64,000 nucleotides of DNA from positions 74,420,596 through 74,484,595 of the forward strand of contig CM050454.1 in assembly GCA_027563935.2 (NCBI GenBank), read 5' to 3'. This stretch comes from Costus lasius (lineage: Eukaryota; Streptophyta; Magnoliopsida; Zingiberales; Costaceae). How positions within the stretch are numbered: the first letter of the stretch is position 1; each line of letters starts with the position of its first letter. Position numbers and translations under genes: made by a program. This document shows positions 1 through 11,007 of this stretch, one piece after another. The notes under the pieces were generated by a model that did no database searches, was not told the origin of the DNA, and was given only the letters and a program-made list of their open reading frames with translations.

Positions 1-1587
1 TGAGTTCTTCCTGACCACCATATATCAAGAACATATCTTTGGTCCTCCGCAGATATTTTAAGATGTTCTTGACTGCAATCCAGTGTGCCTGACCTGGATT
101 ACTTTGGAACCGACTGGTCACGCTTAACCCGTAAGCAACGTCTGGGCGAGTACACAACATCGCATACATAATGGAACCAATAGCCGAAGCATAAGGCGTA
201 TTGTCCATTTCATCTTTCTCAGTCTGTGTTTGTGGACACTGACTCTTCGAAAGATTCAGACCATGTCTGACTGGAAGATATCCTCGTTTAGAATTCTCTA
301 AATGAAATCTCTCCAGGACTTTATCGATGTAAGTACTCTGGCACAACCCGAGAAGCCTCTTAGATCTATCCCTGTAGATCTTCACACCTAATACATAGGC
401 TGCTTCTCCTAAATCTTTCATCTGGAAACATTTCCTTAACTATGCCTTAACCGCATGCATTTCAGGAATATCATTTCCAATGATCAAGATATCATCGACG
501 TAGAGGACTAGGAAAGTAATCACGCTCCCACTAAACCTCTTATATACACACGGGTCATCCTCGTTCTTGATGAAACCAAATTCAGTGACTGATTCATCAA
601 AACGAATGTTCCAGCTTCTTGATGCCTGCTTAAGTCCATAAATAGACTTCTTTAACTTGCATATCTTATGACGATCTGATGGATCAGTGAAACCCTCAGG
701 TTGTGTCATGTACACATCCTCATCCAGGTTTCCATTAAGGAAAGCTGTTTTCACATCCATTTGCCAAATCTCATAATCATAATATGCAGCTATCGCGAAA
801 AGAATCCGAATAGACTTAAACATGGCTACAGGTGAGAAAGTTTCATCATAATCTATCCCGTAGATTTGTTTGAAACCTTTCGCAACTAGCCTGCCTATAT
901 AGGTAACTACGTTACCATCCATGTCAATCTTCTTCTTGAAGATCCATTTACAGCCTATAGGGATAACCCCCGGAGGCGGATCAACCAAATCCCAAACTTG
1001 GTTATCTGACATGGAGTCCATCTCGGCGCGCATAGCTTCAAGCCATCTCGCTGACTCCGGTCCACTGACCGCATCCGCATAAGTGAGGGGTTCATCTTTA
1101 TCAATGATGTAGACTCCGTCATAGCGCTCAGGCTGTCGACGAATCCTTCCCGATCTTCGCGGTTCCCGTGATATCTGAGCCTCAGGTTGTTCAATAACCT
1201 GTTCCACCGGCTCAGGCTCATCCAACTCTGCTTGATCACTTTGTCCTTCCTCTGGATTCTCATCCAGCTTTATTTCTCTCCCACTGGCCTCTTGCAGAAG
1301 AAACTCCTTCTCAAGAAATATGGCCGTCCGAGCAACAAATACCTTGTTCTCTTTGGGATCGTAGAAATAATAACCCTTAGTTTCCTTAGGGTAACCGACA
1401 AAGATGCATTTGTCAGATCTGCTCTCTAGTTTCCCAGAGGCGAGCTTTTTGACATAAGCCTCGCAGCCCCAGATCCTGATAAATGTCAAGCTCGGCTGTT
1501 TCCCATACCATAATTCATATGGGGTCTTAGAAACGGCCTTGGATGGCACTCGGTTTAGTACTTTTGCAGCTGTTTCCAGTGCAAAAC
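1..1587 (-). pseudogene. Copia A pol, C-terminal part: end of integrase, reverse transcriptase, start of RNase H
   Basis: Reading from 1587 down, this continues the integrase interrupted by the Gypsy element at 1588. It carries the integrase C-terminal 'YELWYGK' stretch, an acidic linker, and a Copia reverse transcriptase with WIFKKK, QMDVKTAFLNG, KSIYGLKQASR and the catalytic YVDD box near 495-506. The window edge cuts it early in RNase H. A TAG stop lies at 440-442, where related copies here have Trp; the frame is otherwise open on both sides. The product would copy element RNA into cDNA within cytoplasmic virus-like particles. With the stop and the 20 kb insertion this copy is inactive. 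Confidence 0.93.
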
Positions 1588-2982
1588 TGTAAGATCCAAG
1601 GATCTTAAGTTCTGGTAAGCATTATTTTGATTTAAATAAAATTATTGACTATGATAATTTTATGTATTGGTTGTCAAATTATAGTTAATTAACTAGAAAT
1701 TTTGGTTGTTAATTTATTGTAAATAAATTAGAGATTATTTATTTGATTGTTGGCTGATTTATGATAAATTATTATTGGTCGTTCATGATAAATTAATTAG
1801 GATTTATGGTTGTAAATTGTAAGTTAATTAATTAGAACTTATTGGTTAATTAATTAGACCTTATTGGTTAATTAATTAAATTCTTATTGGATATTAATTA
1901 AATCCTTATTGGATTTGTGTTTAAGTGAAATAATTAATTGGATATTAGATTTAAAATTCAAATTATTAGTTAAATGAATTAAGTCCTAATCGGATTAACT
2001 AATTGGATTTTAAAATTCGGATTTAGTTAGTTAAATGGGTTAAACCTATTTGAATTAATGGGTTAATGGGTTTAAAATTTTAAAATCCAAAGTTTAAGTG
2101 GGAATTGCGCTTAGGGTAAGAGTTTTTGGCGATTTTGGCTTGAGGAAAATTGTGGGCGACGGCTTGAGAAGAAGTGGCGATTCTTGAAGAGTTTTGAGGT
2201 GATTTTCTTCATCTTCTTCCCTTGGCGATTTTTCCTTGAAGAGAAGAAATTCCTTTGGCGAGTTCTTGAAGATTTTTGGGCGACTTAAAAGCTGTAGACG
2301 ATTTCTTTTGTGGAGAATTTTCGGTTTAAGAGGTGAGTGGTGTGTCTTTTCGATTCCTAGCAATTTGGTTGTATTAATTAATGAGTTAGATTGATTGGAA
2401 AGTTTTATCATGCTAAAAACCGAATTTGAGCCATTCATTTATGAAAACCGAAATTTGATATTAATCTTGATATTGTGGTTAACATGTTTACATGTGAATT
2501 GAATCTTGATATTTCTCCATGAAAAGTTAGTTTAGGGTATTTTCCATGAAAACCGAATTTAAGGCATATCTCCATGAAAACCGAATTTAGGGTAATTATT
2601 GTGTGGAGTTTAGGAAGCATTAAATCATTGATCTTGAGTATGAAATTCTTGTTAACTAAGGTGTTAATTAAGGTGTATTTTTAAATTGATATTAGGTTTG
2701 AAACAGTGGGTTACATGTGTGATTTGTAAAGCAATTATGCTTTAATTTTATGTTGATTTTTGGGGCGCATGATAAATGTTATATGTCGAATTTTATGGAT
2801 GCTTGATAAATTGCCAATAATGTTATGTTGTAAAACTCATGTTTATTTAATTAAGATCATGTAATCATGTTTGAGAACATTGGGTGATAATTTAGCAAAA
2901 TTTCACTTAACTGACCAGCCTGAAATTTAAGGACTACACAATATTCGGTGATATTCGAATATAAAACATTATGTGGTATGTT

Positions 2983-3085
2983 ATGTGAATTCTGAACAAT
3001 ATGTGTGATCATGTGAATTCTGAACAATATGTGTGATCATGTGAATTCTGAACAATATGTGTGATCTTGTGAATTTTGAAAAATT
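2983..3085 (+). repeat. 28-bp tandem repeat, 3 copies plus a partial
   Basis: Units start at 2983, 3011 and 3039 and share the core GAATTCTGAACAATATG; a degenerate fourth follows from 3067. The same array is in the 3' LTR at about 20068-20170. In the solo LTR (about 61080-61250) only a scrambled form is seen. Confidence 0.9.
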
Positions 3086-3424
3086 ATGGGTTATGTGAAA
3101 TTGGAAAATTATGTGATTATGTGATGGTTAGGACTAAGGCTAGGTGTAACTATGAACTCAAGGGGATAGTCCTTATGTGTTATGTTAAGGGTTTGAATTT
3201 TAGCCCTGTATTGTGATATGTGAGGAGGTTGATGTTCAGCCTGCCTATTATGATTATTGTGATGGGGGTTGATGTTCAGCCTGCCCGATATGATTTTTGT
3301 GATGACTATCCTAGAGTCTAGTTGACACTTAGGAGTCCACCTTTGTGAAATATGTTCACCTATGTGAAATATGAAATAAGATGTGTCTGTTGTCCAGTAG
3401 GAACCTTTTGGGAGAACGGGTTTT

Positions 3425-3705
3425 GACGCAAAGTGCCATGTCTTGGTCAGACAGGGGCCACCTCTTGATGTCACTACTCTTTTATGTGATGGGGTAATAT
3501 AAGACGCAAAGTGCCATGTCTTGATCAGACAGGGGCCACCTCTTGATGTCATTACTCTTTATGTGACGGGGTGATATAAGACGCAAAGTGCCATGTCTTG
3601 ATCAGACAGGGGCCACCTCTTGATGTCATCACTCTGATGTGTTATGGGGTGAGGGAGCAAAGTGCCACGTCGTGACCTGACGGGGGCCACCTCTTGATTC
3701 TACTC
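3425..3705 (+). repeat. ~77-bp tandem repeat, 4 units, in Gypsy LTR
   Basis: Units begin at about 3425, 3503, 3580 and 3655. Each has GCAAAGTGCCATGTCTTG, a 'CAGACAGGGGCCACCTCTTGAT' type segment and a 'GATGGGGT' tail. The first three are of one subtype (CATGTCTTG...GACAGGGG), the fourth of another (CACGTCGTGA...GACGGGGG). Shorter 'GATGTTCAGCCTGCC' repeats precede it at about 3228-3290. The array recurs at about 20510-20790 in the 3' LTR and in reverse at about 60530-60815. Confidence 0.9.
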
Positions 3706-4713
3706 ACTATCCATGTTTATGTGTTGCACGAGATTTTGCAGCTCCCAGTGCTTTGGCCAAGCCGGGTTAGACCATATTGGTCACTACTGATTATGCTGGA
3801 CAACTAGGTTAATTAAGTATGGTGTGTTTAGTTGGTTTAGAATATATGTGTTTAATTGGGTTAGAGTAAAACTCTAGAACCTGAGTTTGTGAACATGAGT
3901 TTGTTATATGCTAGTGTGTACATCTGACTGTTTATATGATTTCTGTTTCTTTATTTTGTTATATGTTGACATAATATTCTTGTTAAAGATTTTTAAAAAT
4001 AATCTGCCTATATTTTTGAGTGTATGTTATGGATGGTCGATTTAGACTATCCACTCACTGGGCTGTGTAGCTCACCCCTCATTATTTTCAGGCATAGAGC
4101 AGGGGCGCATTTCATGAGTAACATTGGCGTGGATATTATGTTTGCTGCTTAAGAACTTTTATGCTAAAATTTTCTGGGGCCGGTTGTGGCTAAACCATAT
4201 GATTTATATGAACTATGTGAACCATGTGAACTATGTGAATTTGTGTTGCCAGATTGTGGCAGTTAACTGAGTTTGATTTTGTGTCACCGCGGGCTTCAGC
4301 CTGGTTTCGGTGTTTGGTGTCAGTTTATAAAAATCGATTTTTGTGGATTTGTTTTGAAATTGAAGTTGATGTGTATTTTTGCAATCGGTTTTGATACAAC
4401 TGTAACTTGCATATGTCTAGTGCAAGTATTGCCTGGTGGCAGGTACCTTTATGGATTTTATGAATTTTAATCGGTTTTGATATAACTGTTGCCTTGCATA
4501 TGTCTAGTGCAAGGATTGCGTGGGGGCAGGTACCCTTACGAGATTTATGAGATTTGAGTTTTGTGAATTTGTGTGTATGGATTTATGGAAATTTTTCAGA
4601 TCGTGTTTTCTTGAACTCGGTTTTACCTAGCATATGATCGATCTTATATGAAACATCCTGTATCATTTGTGAATTGTGCCATTTGTTTGGGGTTAAGAAT
4701 GTGGGATGTTACA

Positions 4714-4856
4714 GAATGGTATCAGAGGAGTTGGCTAGCTAAAACTTAGTTTGGGGGAAAACATGTTTGTGTATTGCTAGACACCTAATAGGTTTATGAT
4801 TGTTTTCCTGACTATGATATGTGTGTGACTATGATATGCGTGTGTAGGCATTTAAG
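4714..4856 (+). promoter_or_regulatory. Gypsy G1 leader with tRNA-iMet primer-binding site
   Basis: TGGTATCAGAGGA at 4717-4729, three bases after the LTR end, is complementary to the 3' end of plant initiator-Met tRNA and would prime minus-strand cDNA. The remaining ~125 bases hold a short imperfect repeat (GTGACTATGATATG-like, about 4810-4840) and lead directly to the gag ATG. Confidence 0.9.
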
Positions 4857-7148
4857 ATGGTGCGAACCAGAGGAAATGCTAGTGATGAGGGCGAGCAGAC
4901 CCCGAACCTCACGAGAACTCTTGAGGCTCTGACTGGCATGGTTCAGCAACAAGGTGCTATGATAGAGAGGCAAGCTCAGATGCTGCAGCAGCAGCAGACT
5001 CAGCACCAAGAAGCACAACAGCAGCTTTTGCAGCAGCTGACTCGAGAGAGACCCCAGACTACTACTCGGGCAGTGGGGGATGACTCTCAGGAGGGCGCTC
5101 ACAGGCGCTATGCTTCACTTGTGAGTGAATTCCAGAAACTGGGTCCCAGCTCTTTTTATGGGGGCTCAGAATCCAGTAATGCAGAGAACTGGCAGTTGTG
5201 CTTGGAAAAGATTTTCCAAGTCATGCGCTGCTCAGATGAGGATAAGTTATGTCTGGCCACCTACATGATGCGTGCTGACGCAGATGAGTGGTGGAAAGGC
5301 GTGGTGAGACTGGCCGAAGAAAGACATGAGACTGTAGATTGGCCTTACTTCTTGTCTCGATTTAACGAGAAGTACTTCCCAGATAGCTTGGTTGAGGACC
5401 GAGAGGTGGAATTTATTCATCTGGAGCAGGGTGATATGACAGTGGACCAGTATGAATTACAGTTCACGAAATTGGGAAAGTATGCTCCTCACCTGATAAA
5501 TACTGAAAAGAGGAGAGCTACTAAGTTTCTCAGAGGTCTCAGATGGGACATTAGAGAGCAGGTTGGTGCTCAACACTTGGAGACCTATGTTGAAACTGTT
5601 GGGCGAGCGCGTACCATTGAGAGGTATATATCTGAGAGGAGTTCTCATGTTGCCGTGACAGTAGTTCCTGCAACTGAGGCGGCGGTTCCTCAGTATGGCA
5701 GTGGCGGCAAGGGTAAGAAGTACCCTAGGCATAAAGATTATAAGAAGAGCAGGTATAAGCCTTACTCCTACAAGGCACCGCAGCAGTCCAGGGATGCACC
5801 GCAGCAGTTCAGGGATGCCAGGGATGCAAGAAACGGTATCACTTGTAGTCATTGTGGGCTCAAGGGACATCTAGTGAAAGACTGCCATAGGAAGAATGGT
5901 GTATGCTTCAGGTGTAAGAAACCAGGGCACATGGCTAAGGACTGCAAAGAACCTGAGATGCAACCTAGAGGCGCAGATAAGCCTACAGTCCAGACTAGAG
6001 TGTATGCTGTGGCTGAGAAGGATACACGAGCTTCCCGATCCGTCGTGGAAGGTATTTTATTCGTATTTGATCAGTTAGCCCGCATATTATTTGACCCTGG
6101 TGCAAATTTATCTTTTGTATCTGTTAAGTTTGCTGCATGTTTACCTGTGTTACCTAAGGTGATGAATTATACTGTGTCTGTGAGTACTCCCTTAGGAAAA
6201 TCGTTATCTACAGATACTGTTTGTGCTGACTGTGTAGTACATGTAGAGGGTTATGAGTTTCTGGTAGATCTAATCCTCTTAGACATGCAAGATTATGATA
6301 TCATCTTAGGAATGGATTGGTTGTCTTCCCATCATGCCTCTGTGGATTGCTTTGAGAAAGTAATCACTTTGAATTTGTTAGATGGGAATCGACTTTTTGT
6401 GAGAGGTCTAGTGTCAGACCAAGGACCGCATGTGATATCTTTCCTGCAGGCCAGGAAATTACTTGCTAATGGGTGCAAGGGTTATCTTGCGCATGTTAAG
6501 GTGCAGGATGAGTCTACTTCTGATCTGACTCAGATGGAGGTGGTGAAAGAATTTCCTGATGTGTTCTCCGAGGAATTTTCAGGCTTGCCACCAATAAGAG
6601 AAGTAGAATTTGGCATTGAGTTGGCGCCAGGTACGGCACCTATCCCCAGAGCTCCTTATCGTATGGCTACTTCAGAGTTGGCCGAGCTTAAGAAACAATT
6701 GGTGGAATTGCTAGAGAAAGGGTACATTCGGCCTAGTGCTTCTCCCTGGGGAGCGCCAGTGCTATTTGTGAAGAAGAAAGATGGAACCCTGAGGATGTGT
6801 ATAGACTACAGGCAATTGAACCAAGTGACTATCAAGAATAAGTATCCTCTTCCCAGAATTGATGATCTATTTGATCAATTACAGGGAGCGACAGTGTTCT
6901 CTAAGATTGATCTGAGATCAGGGTATTATCAGCTTAGAGTCAAGGATGAGGATATATTTAAGACTGCTTTCAGGACCAGGTATGGGCATTTCGAATTTTT
7001 AGTTATGCCTTTTGGACTGACAAATGCACCTGCTGTCTTCATGGATTTGATGAACAGGGTATTCCATGAATTGCTTGACTCTTGTGTGGTAGTCTTTATA
7101 GACGATATATTGGTGTACTCTCAAGACTACTTCAGATCATGTCAGTGA
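4857..7148 (+). pseudogene. Gypsy G1 gag-protease-RT (N-terminal part of polyprotein)
   Basis: ATG at 4857 opens 'MVRTRG', a usual start for plant Gypsy gag. A Gln-rich, probably coiled segment spans residues ~29-65 and a Retrotrans_gag region ~100-250 ([20 protein letters not shown]). Two CCHC zinc knuckles follow at ~330-343 and ~350-363. The retropepsin site at ~413 reads D-P-G where the family has D-T/S-G. RT follows with LDYRQLN-like, [10 protein letters not shown] and FIDD (~747-750) motifs. The frame ends at a stop at 7146-7148 because of what looks like one extra base near 7132; RT continues in the next frame. With the frameshift, the altered protease site and the Copia insertion, this copy is dead. 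Confidence 0.93.
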
Positions 7149-7734
7149 CTTGCGCAGAGTGCTGGAGGTTCTGAGGAAGAACCGATTATATGCCAAGGCT
7201 AGTAAGTGTGAGTTCTGGCTAGAGAAGATCAGTTTCCTTGGACATGTGATTTCTGGTCAGGGGGTGTCTGTGGATCCAGTTAAAGTGCAAGCCATTCTTA
7301 ATTGGGGAAGACCGACTAGTGCTACTGAGATCAGGAGTTTTCTGGGTTTGGCAGGTTACTACCGGCGATTTGTTGAGGGATTCTCCAAGTTGGCGGGTCC
7401 TTTAACTAAGTTGACCAAAAAGGAAGCTAAGTTTATTTGGGATGACAAGTGTGAAGAGAGCTTCCAAGAGCTGAAGAGAAGGTTGACTAGTACACCGATC
7501 CTCATTATACCTAGTGATGGGGAAAGGTTTACTGTTTATACAGATGCTTCTGGCAAAGGGTTGGGTTGTGTCTTGATGCAGAAGGGTTCTGTAGTAGCCT
7601 ATGCTTCGAGACAACTGAAGGAGTATGAATTGAACTACCCTACTCATGATTTAGAGTTGGCGGCCGTAGTCTTTGCTTTGAAGATATGGCGTCACTATTT
7701 GCTGGGCCAGGAGTTTGATCTGTTCACTGATCAC
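7133..7734 (+). pseudogene. Gypsy G1 RT thumb and N-terminal RNase H, frame-shifted
   Basis: The second frame resumes the RT sequence within a few residues of the first frame's end. It holds the RT C-terminal motifs ([20 protein letters not shown]) and RNase H up to its third acidic block, ending 'FTDH' at 7734, where Copia C enters. The RNase H residues are visible as YTDAS, a Glu in the 'LELAAVVF' helix, and FTD. Continuation is at 16928. No ATG fits here; this is not an independent gene but the same polyprotein after a +1 shift. Confidence 0.92.
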
Positions 7735-9440
7735 TGTTGGGGTATGCCCTTAAGGCTAATGTTTGAGGCCTTTGGGATTGTAATAAGTATCATGTAATAA
7801 ACTCTTGTGTTTATAAAGGCATGGTTATTATTCAGGTTGTTACCTTGTCTGCTGTAATAAGTGTACTTCTGAATAATGTCTCAAAGCTGTTCAGCTAGGC
7901 TGACAGGCTATATGTCCTTAGTCGAGATATCTTGGTGAACCTGAGACAGCCTTGATATGATTGAGACTAATATGTGTGCTAATCTTATAGGATGCTTCGA
8001 GCATGGAATAAGATGTAGACTCATGGGTACATTGGATGTACTGGACAGACCCTACTGGGATATTCCATTGCTTGTCACAATGTGAATGATCCTCGTAAGC
8101 AGCAAGTGGCACATGTCCTTTGACTTGAGATCACTTGTGTTTCTAAATGATGATTGTCATTGTTTTGAGGTAGTTCAATATCATTTGAAACATAATGGTT
8201 ATAGACTATCTTGGATGGTGAGCTTGAGTCAGGTTAGGGCACTTGTGATAGATAAAGGATTGCCGTCTCCTTGTTTAAGGAGTGTGATGTTCTAAAGGGC
8301 CCCCCCTATATGAGATGATTGAGATAGTGTATGGCCATACCCAGATGACTGTGTTCATCTGATCTAATCATGCTCATCGTATTGGAGTTACAGGCTTGAC
8401 ATGCTTGTCCAATAAGAACATCCAGTGGCAAAGGAAACATGCATGCCTCGTGAGTTTGATTCACACTTGTGCTATGGTTTGGGTGTAGTCTTGGAAGACT
8501 CTTTCCTTTATATCGGGAGACAGTGATGTGTTGCTAGATACCCCTCACTGATCGTGATAACGAAAGTTATCGTTACCGACATTTAAAGGAAACCCTTAGG
8601 GTCGCACAATTTGGTGATATGGCTTGCTTAAGTCAGATCGTGTGGACTGAATTGTTTCGGTTCAGTTTAAAGGGATTTAATCTCTGATTGTAAGTGAGAT
8701 CTGGTCTGATCATGTTTGATTGATTAGGGCTTTAGATCGGTAAGCTTCGATCGAGAGAGATGATGCTAGATCGATGCGATCAGAAGCGTCAGATGATGAA
8801 TGGTCAGATCTTGGACTTTGGGGTCTAATTTGATCTAGACTTAATGCTTGGGCTGATTTGGTTTCGCTATTGAACCAAGGGTATTGAACCGGCTCATGGG
8901 TTGAGCGCATGGTTCAAGAGGGAGAAGGAGTTGCGTTTGGTTCATGGAGACATGAACGCATGAACGCATACTCTTAATGGTTGCCATTTTTGGAAAGTTC
9001 CAAAATGAAAACGCATATGCGTTCATGGCTTGAAGTCTCCCTAATGTTTTTCGGTTACACCTCTCTCTTGTTGCTTGGTGGAAACGATTTTTGCTCTCGA
9101 GCAAGTGAGGGTGTTGACGAGAAGTGGAGGAACCGGCCAAGCAAAAGGAAGTCTTCATCTCTTCCCTACACTCGATCATTGACATCTTGGCACTTTTGCT
9201 AGCACAAGAGGTGCGCAAGTTGGGAGTCTTCATCGCCTTTGTGTGTGAACTTTTGGAGGAGATCAAAGTTGCTCTCTTCTTCCAAGCCGACCTCCAATCT
9301 ATGGCTATGGTATAGATCTAAACTCATAGCTTCAAGTTGATCATATGGTTGTCATATACGATCTTTCGAAACCCTCTTTCCGTCATGCTTGCTAGATGCG
9401 CATGTTTAGGGTTTCACCCCCTTAATAAGGGTTTCTTTCA
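7735..9440 (+). repeat. 5' LTR of Copia C
   Basis: 1,706 bp, TG...CA, with the polymorphisms to the 3' LTR near 8806 and 9419. It holds a conserved structured box at 8521-8571, clustered GAACGCATGAACGCAT-type repeats near 8950-9010, and a terminal hairpin CCCTTAATAAGGG at 9419-9431. No canonical TATA box is obvious. The start of transcription is probably in the last ~450 bp by analogy with related LTRs that carry CTATTTTTAG there. Confidence 0.95.
8521..8571 (+). other. Two adjacent hairpins conserved across Copia-type LTRs
   Basis: CAGTGA (8521-8526) pairs with TCACTG (8545-8550) around the loop 'TGTGTTGCTAGATACCCC'. GATAAC (8556-8561) pairs with GTTATC (8566-8571). The same layout is in every Copia LTR of the window and, with different stem bases, in D2 and D3. 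Function is unknown; see findings. Confidence 0.7.
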
Positions 9441-10779
9441 ATTGGTATCAGAGGTAGGCTTTCGATATGATCTATATGATTGCTTTGAAGTGTTTGTGAT
9501 CCATACATGTTGCGCTTACTTGATGCTTTGTTTTCATGATGCATGGTTTACATTGGCTATGTTTGCGCTTGTATCATGGTTACATGAAGTTTGCACTCCC
9601 CCTTGAAGGGGACCCCCTAAAGTTTGCGCTCCCCCTTGAAGGGGACCCCCCTTAGATCTAAGGGTTTTCAATATGCTAGATATGAGATATATCTTAGGTT
9701 CTCAAGTGAAGCATGTTGTTTTGTTTGTTTGCGCATGTTCTAGATGTTTTATAAAACTTACATCTTGCGCGCCTACTTAGATCTAAGGTGCCCCTACTAT
9801 AAATCATTAGATGGGTTGATGGGGTTGAAAGCATCTTCTAGGTTAGATCCAACTAGTCTGATCAGACCATCTGACAGCCTAGATGGGTTGACCAGATAGC
9901 ACCTGTGCGCAAGCACGAGGTGGCTATAGGTCGACTGCATCCAGGGCGTGTAGCGAGGTCTGGTTGAGACAACTACTGAACACACATGAGTTAGGCCCGG
10001 GGTCACACCCGCTTGCCAAAACTCATGAGGGTGGTTCAGCCCTTGGCGCATGCATGGTTGACCATTAGGTCAACACGGGTCAGTTAGGACTCGGTGCATG
10101 CAAGGGCAGAGGATCTGACTAGATGGATGAGTGGATCCCTATCAATGGACCATTGTAAGGTTGTAGAGCACATAAGGAAATTAAAATTGATACCATGGGG
10201 TTTTTCAAAATTTAATTTCATGAATGGATCACATGTTGTTTTGATACCATATGCTTGTTTATTTAATCTTATGTGGGTTGCCCTAATGTGTGCTATGCTG
10301 TGGCCTGCGTGCCTGGTAAATTACAAGTTAATATTATTGTGATCTGCGAATCACATTTTTTATTAATTTATTGTATAATTGACCTGTGAGTCAAAGCTTG
10401 TCTAGATAGATCAAAATGTTTTTGATTAGACAAGAGCATAAAGGCACACATCCTTGAGGGGCATTCACCTGGTGGCGCACCTGAGGTGCTCTTGGCGCTA
10501 GGGCCCTGGGTTGGACCAGATGAGATGCAAAAGAGCTCAAGTGAAGACTTAAGTAAAATTAAGGTCTTTCTAGGGTTCATGGGCTTTTACCACATAAGAT
10601 CATGCTTTCTATTTATTGCTTATATAATTAGAATTGCATGTGTTTATCTTCTGCTATAGCCATAGGATATGCCTGATAGTAAGAAGATAAAAGACCGTTA
10701 AAATCCAACGCTAACATATCAAGCTCGTAAGCCTTCTGACGCGAAACCTCACTGTTCTGACTATCGTTGGAGCCGTGTT

Positions 10780-11007
10780 GAACCCACTCAGTGGGCACGT
10801 CCATCTATCTTCAGACGGTGCGGGATTACACCTGCGTGTTACAGAGTAGGGATTTATCCCTTCTCGTTGCTCAGCATAGCACGTGGTGGTCCAGGGAGTA
10901 GGTCAGGTCAGCTTGACCATGTAGGCTACATATGTGGCGCATATGGTAGCACATGGAGGCAGCCATCTGTGGGATCAGAGACTGTGTTGTACCAACTCAG
11001 TTGGCAC
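10780..11007 (+). other. Twin leader hairpins (copies at 10780-10798 and 10989-11007)
   Basis: The downstream copy GTACCAACTCAGTTGGCAC and the upstream copy, with CCCACTCAGTGGG, fold into the same stem: 5 bp, loop UCA, one mismatch, then 2 more bp. In C the outer part of the upstream copy is altered (GAA for GTA). They differ by a paired change, C-G in one and A-T in the other. Both copies are present in A, B, E and F. Confidence 0.7.

Larger units (their letters stand above)
1588..4713 (+). repeat. 5' LTR of Gypsy G1 (3,126 bp)
   Basis: It begins TGTAAGATCCAAGG and ends GGGATGTTACA. It is nearly identical to 18673-21812 and in reverse complement resembles 59528-62573. The first ~500 bp are AT-rich with repeated 'TTAATTAATT' strings. 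A stretch at about 2410-2600 repeats 'AAAACCGAATTT'-like motifs, and two tandem arrays lie at 2983-3085 and 3425-3705. It has no convincing reading frame: open frames here fall in the tandem repeats and do not resemble known proteins. Confidence 0.95.

Noticed and set aside
2983..3085. Regular 28-bp repeats resembling a CRISPR array
   Set aside because: Direct tandem units with no spacers, inside a plant LTR.
3109..3552. 147-codon minus-strand frame in the Gypsy LTR with a repeated peptide
   Set aside because: It is made by the ~77-bp tandem repeat, whose length is near a multiple of three in places; no protein signature.
4717..4729. tRNA-like string (and similar ones at 9443, 25455, 27264, 31461, 39696, 45102, 55441)
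   Set aside because: These are primer-binding sites of 11-13 bases, not tRNA genes; no cloverleaf surrounds them.
4812..5102. Leu/Ser-rich minus-strand frame opposite the start of Gypsy gag
   Set aside because: Shadow of the Gln-rich gag segment on the other strand.
8841..9266. 141-codon minus-strand frame in the Copia C LTR (repeated at 16323-16748)
   Set aside because: It is doubled only because the LTR is doubled; it has no known domain and is absent from the LTRs of A, B, E and F.
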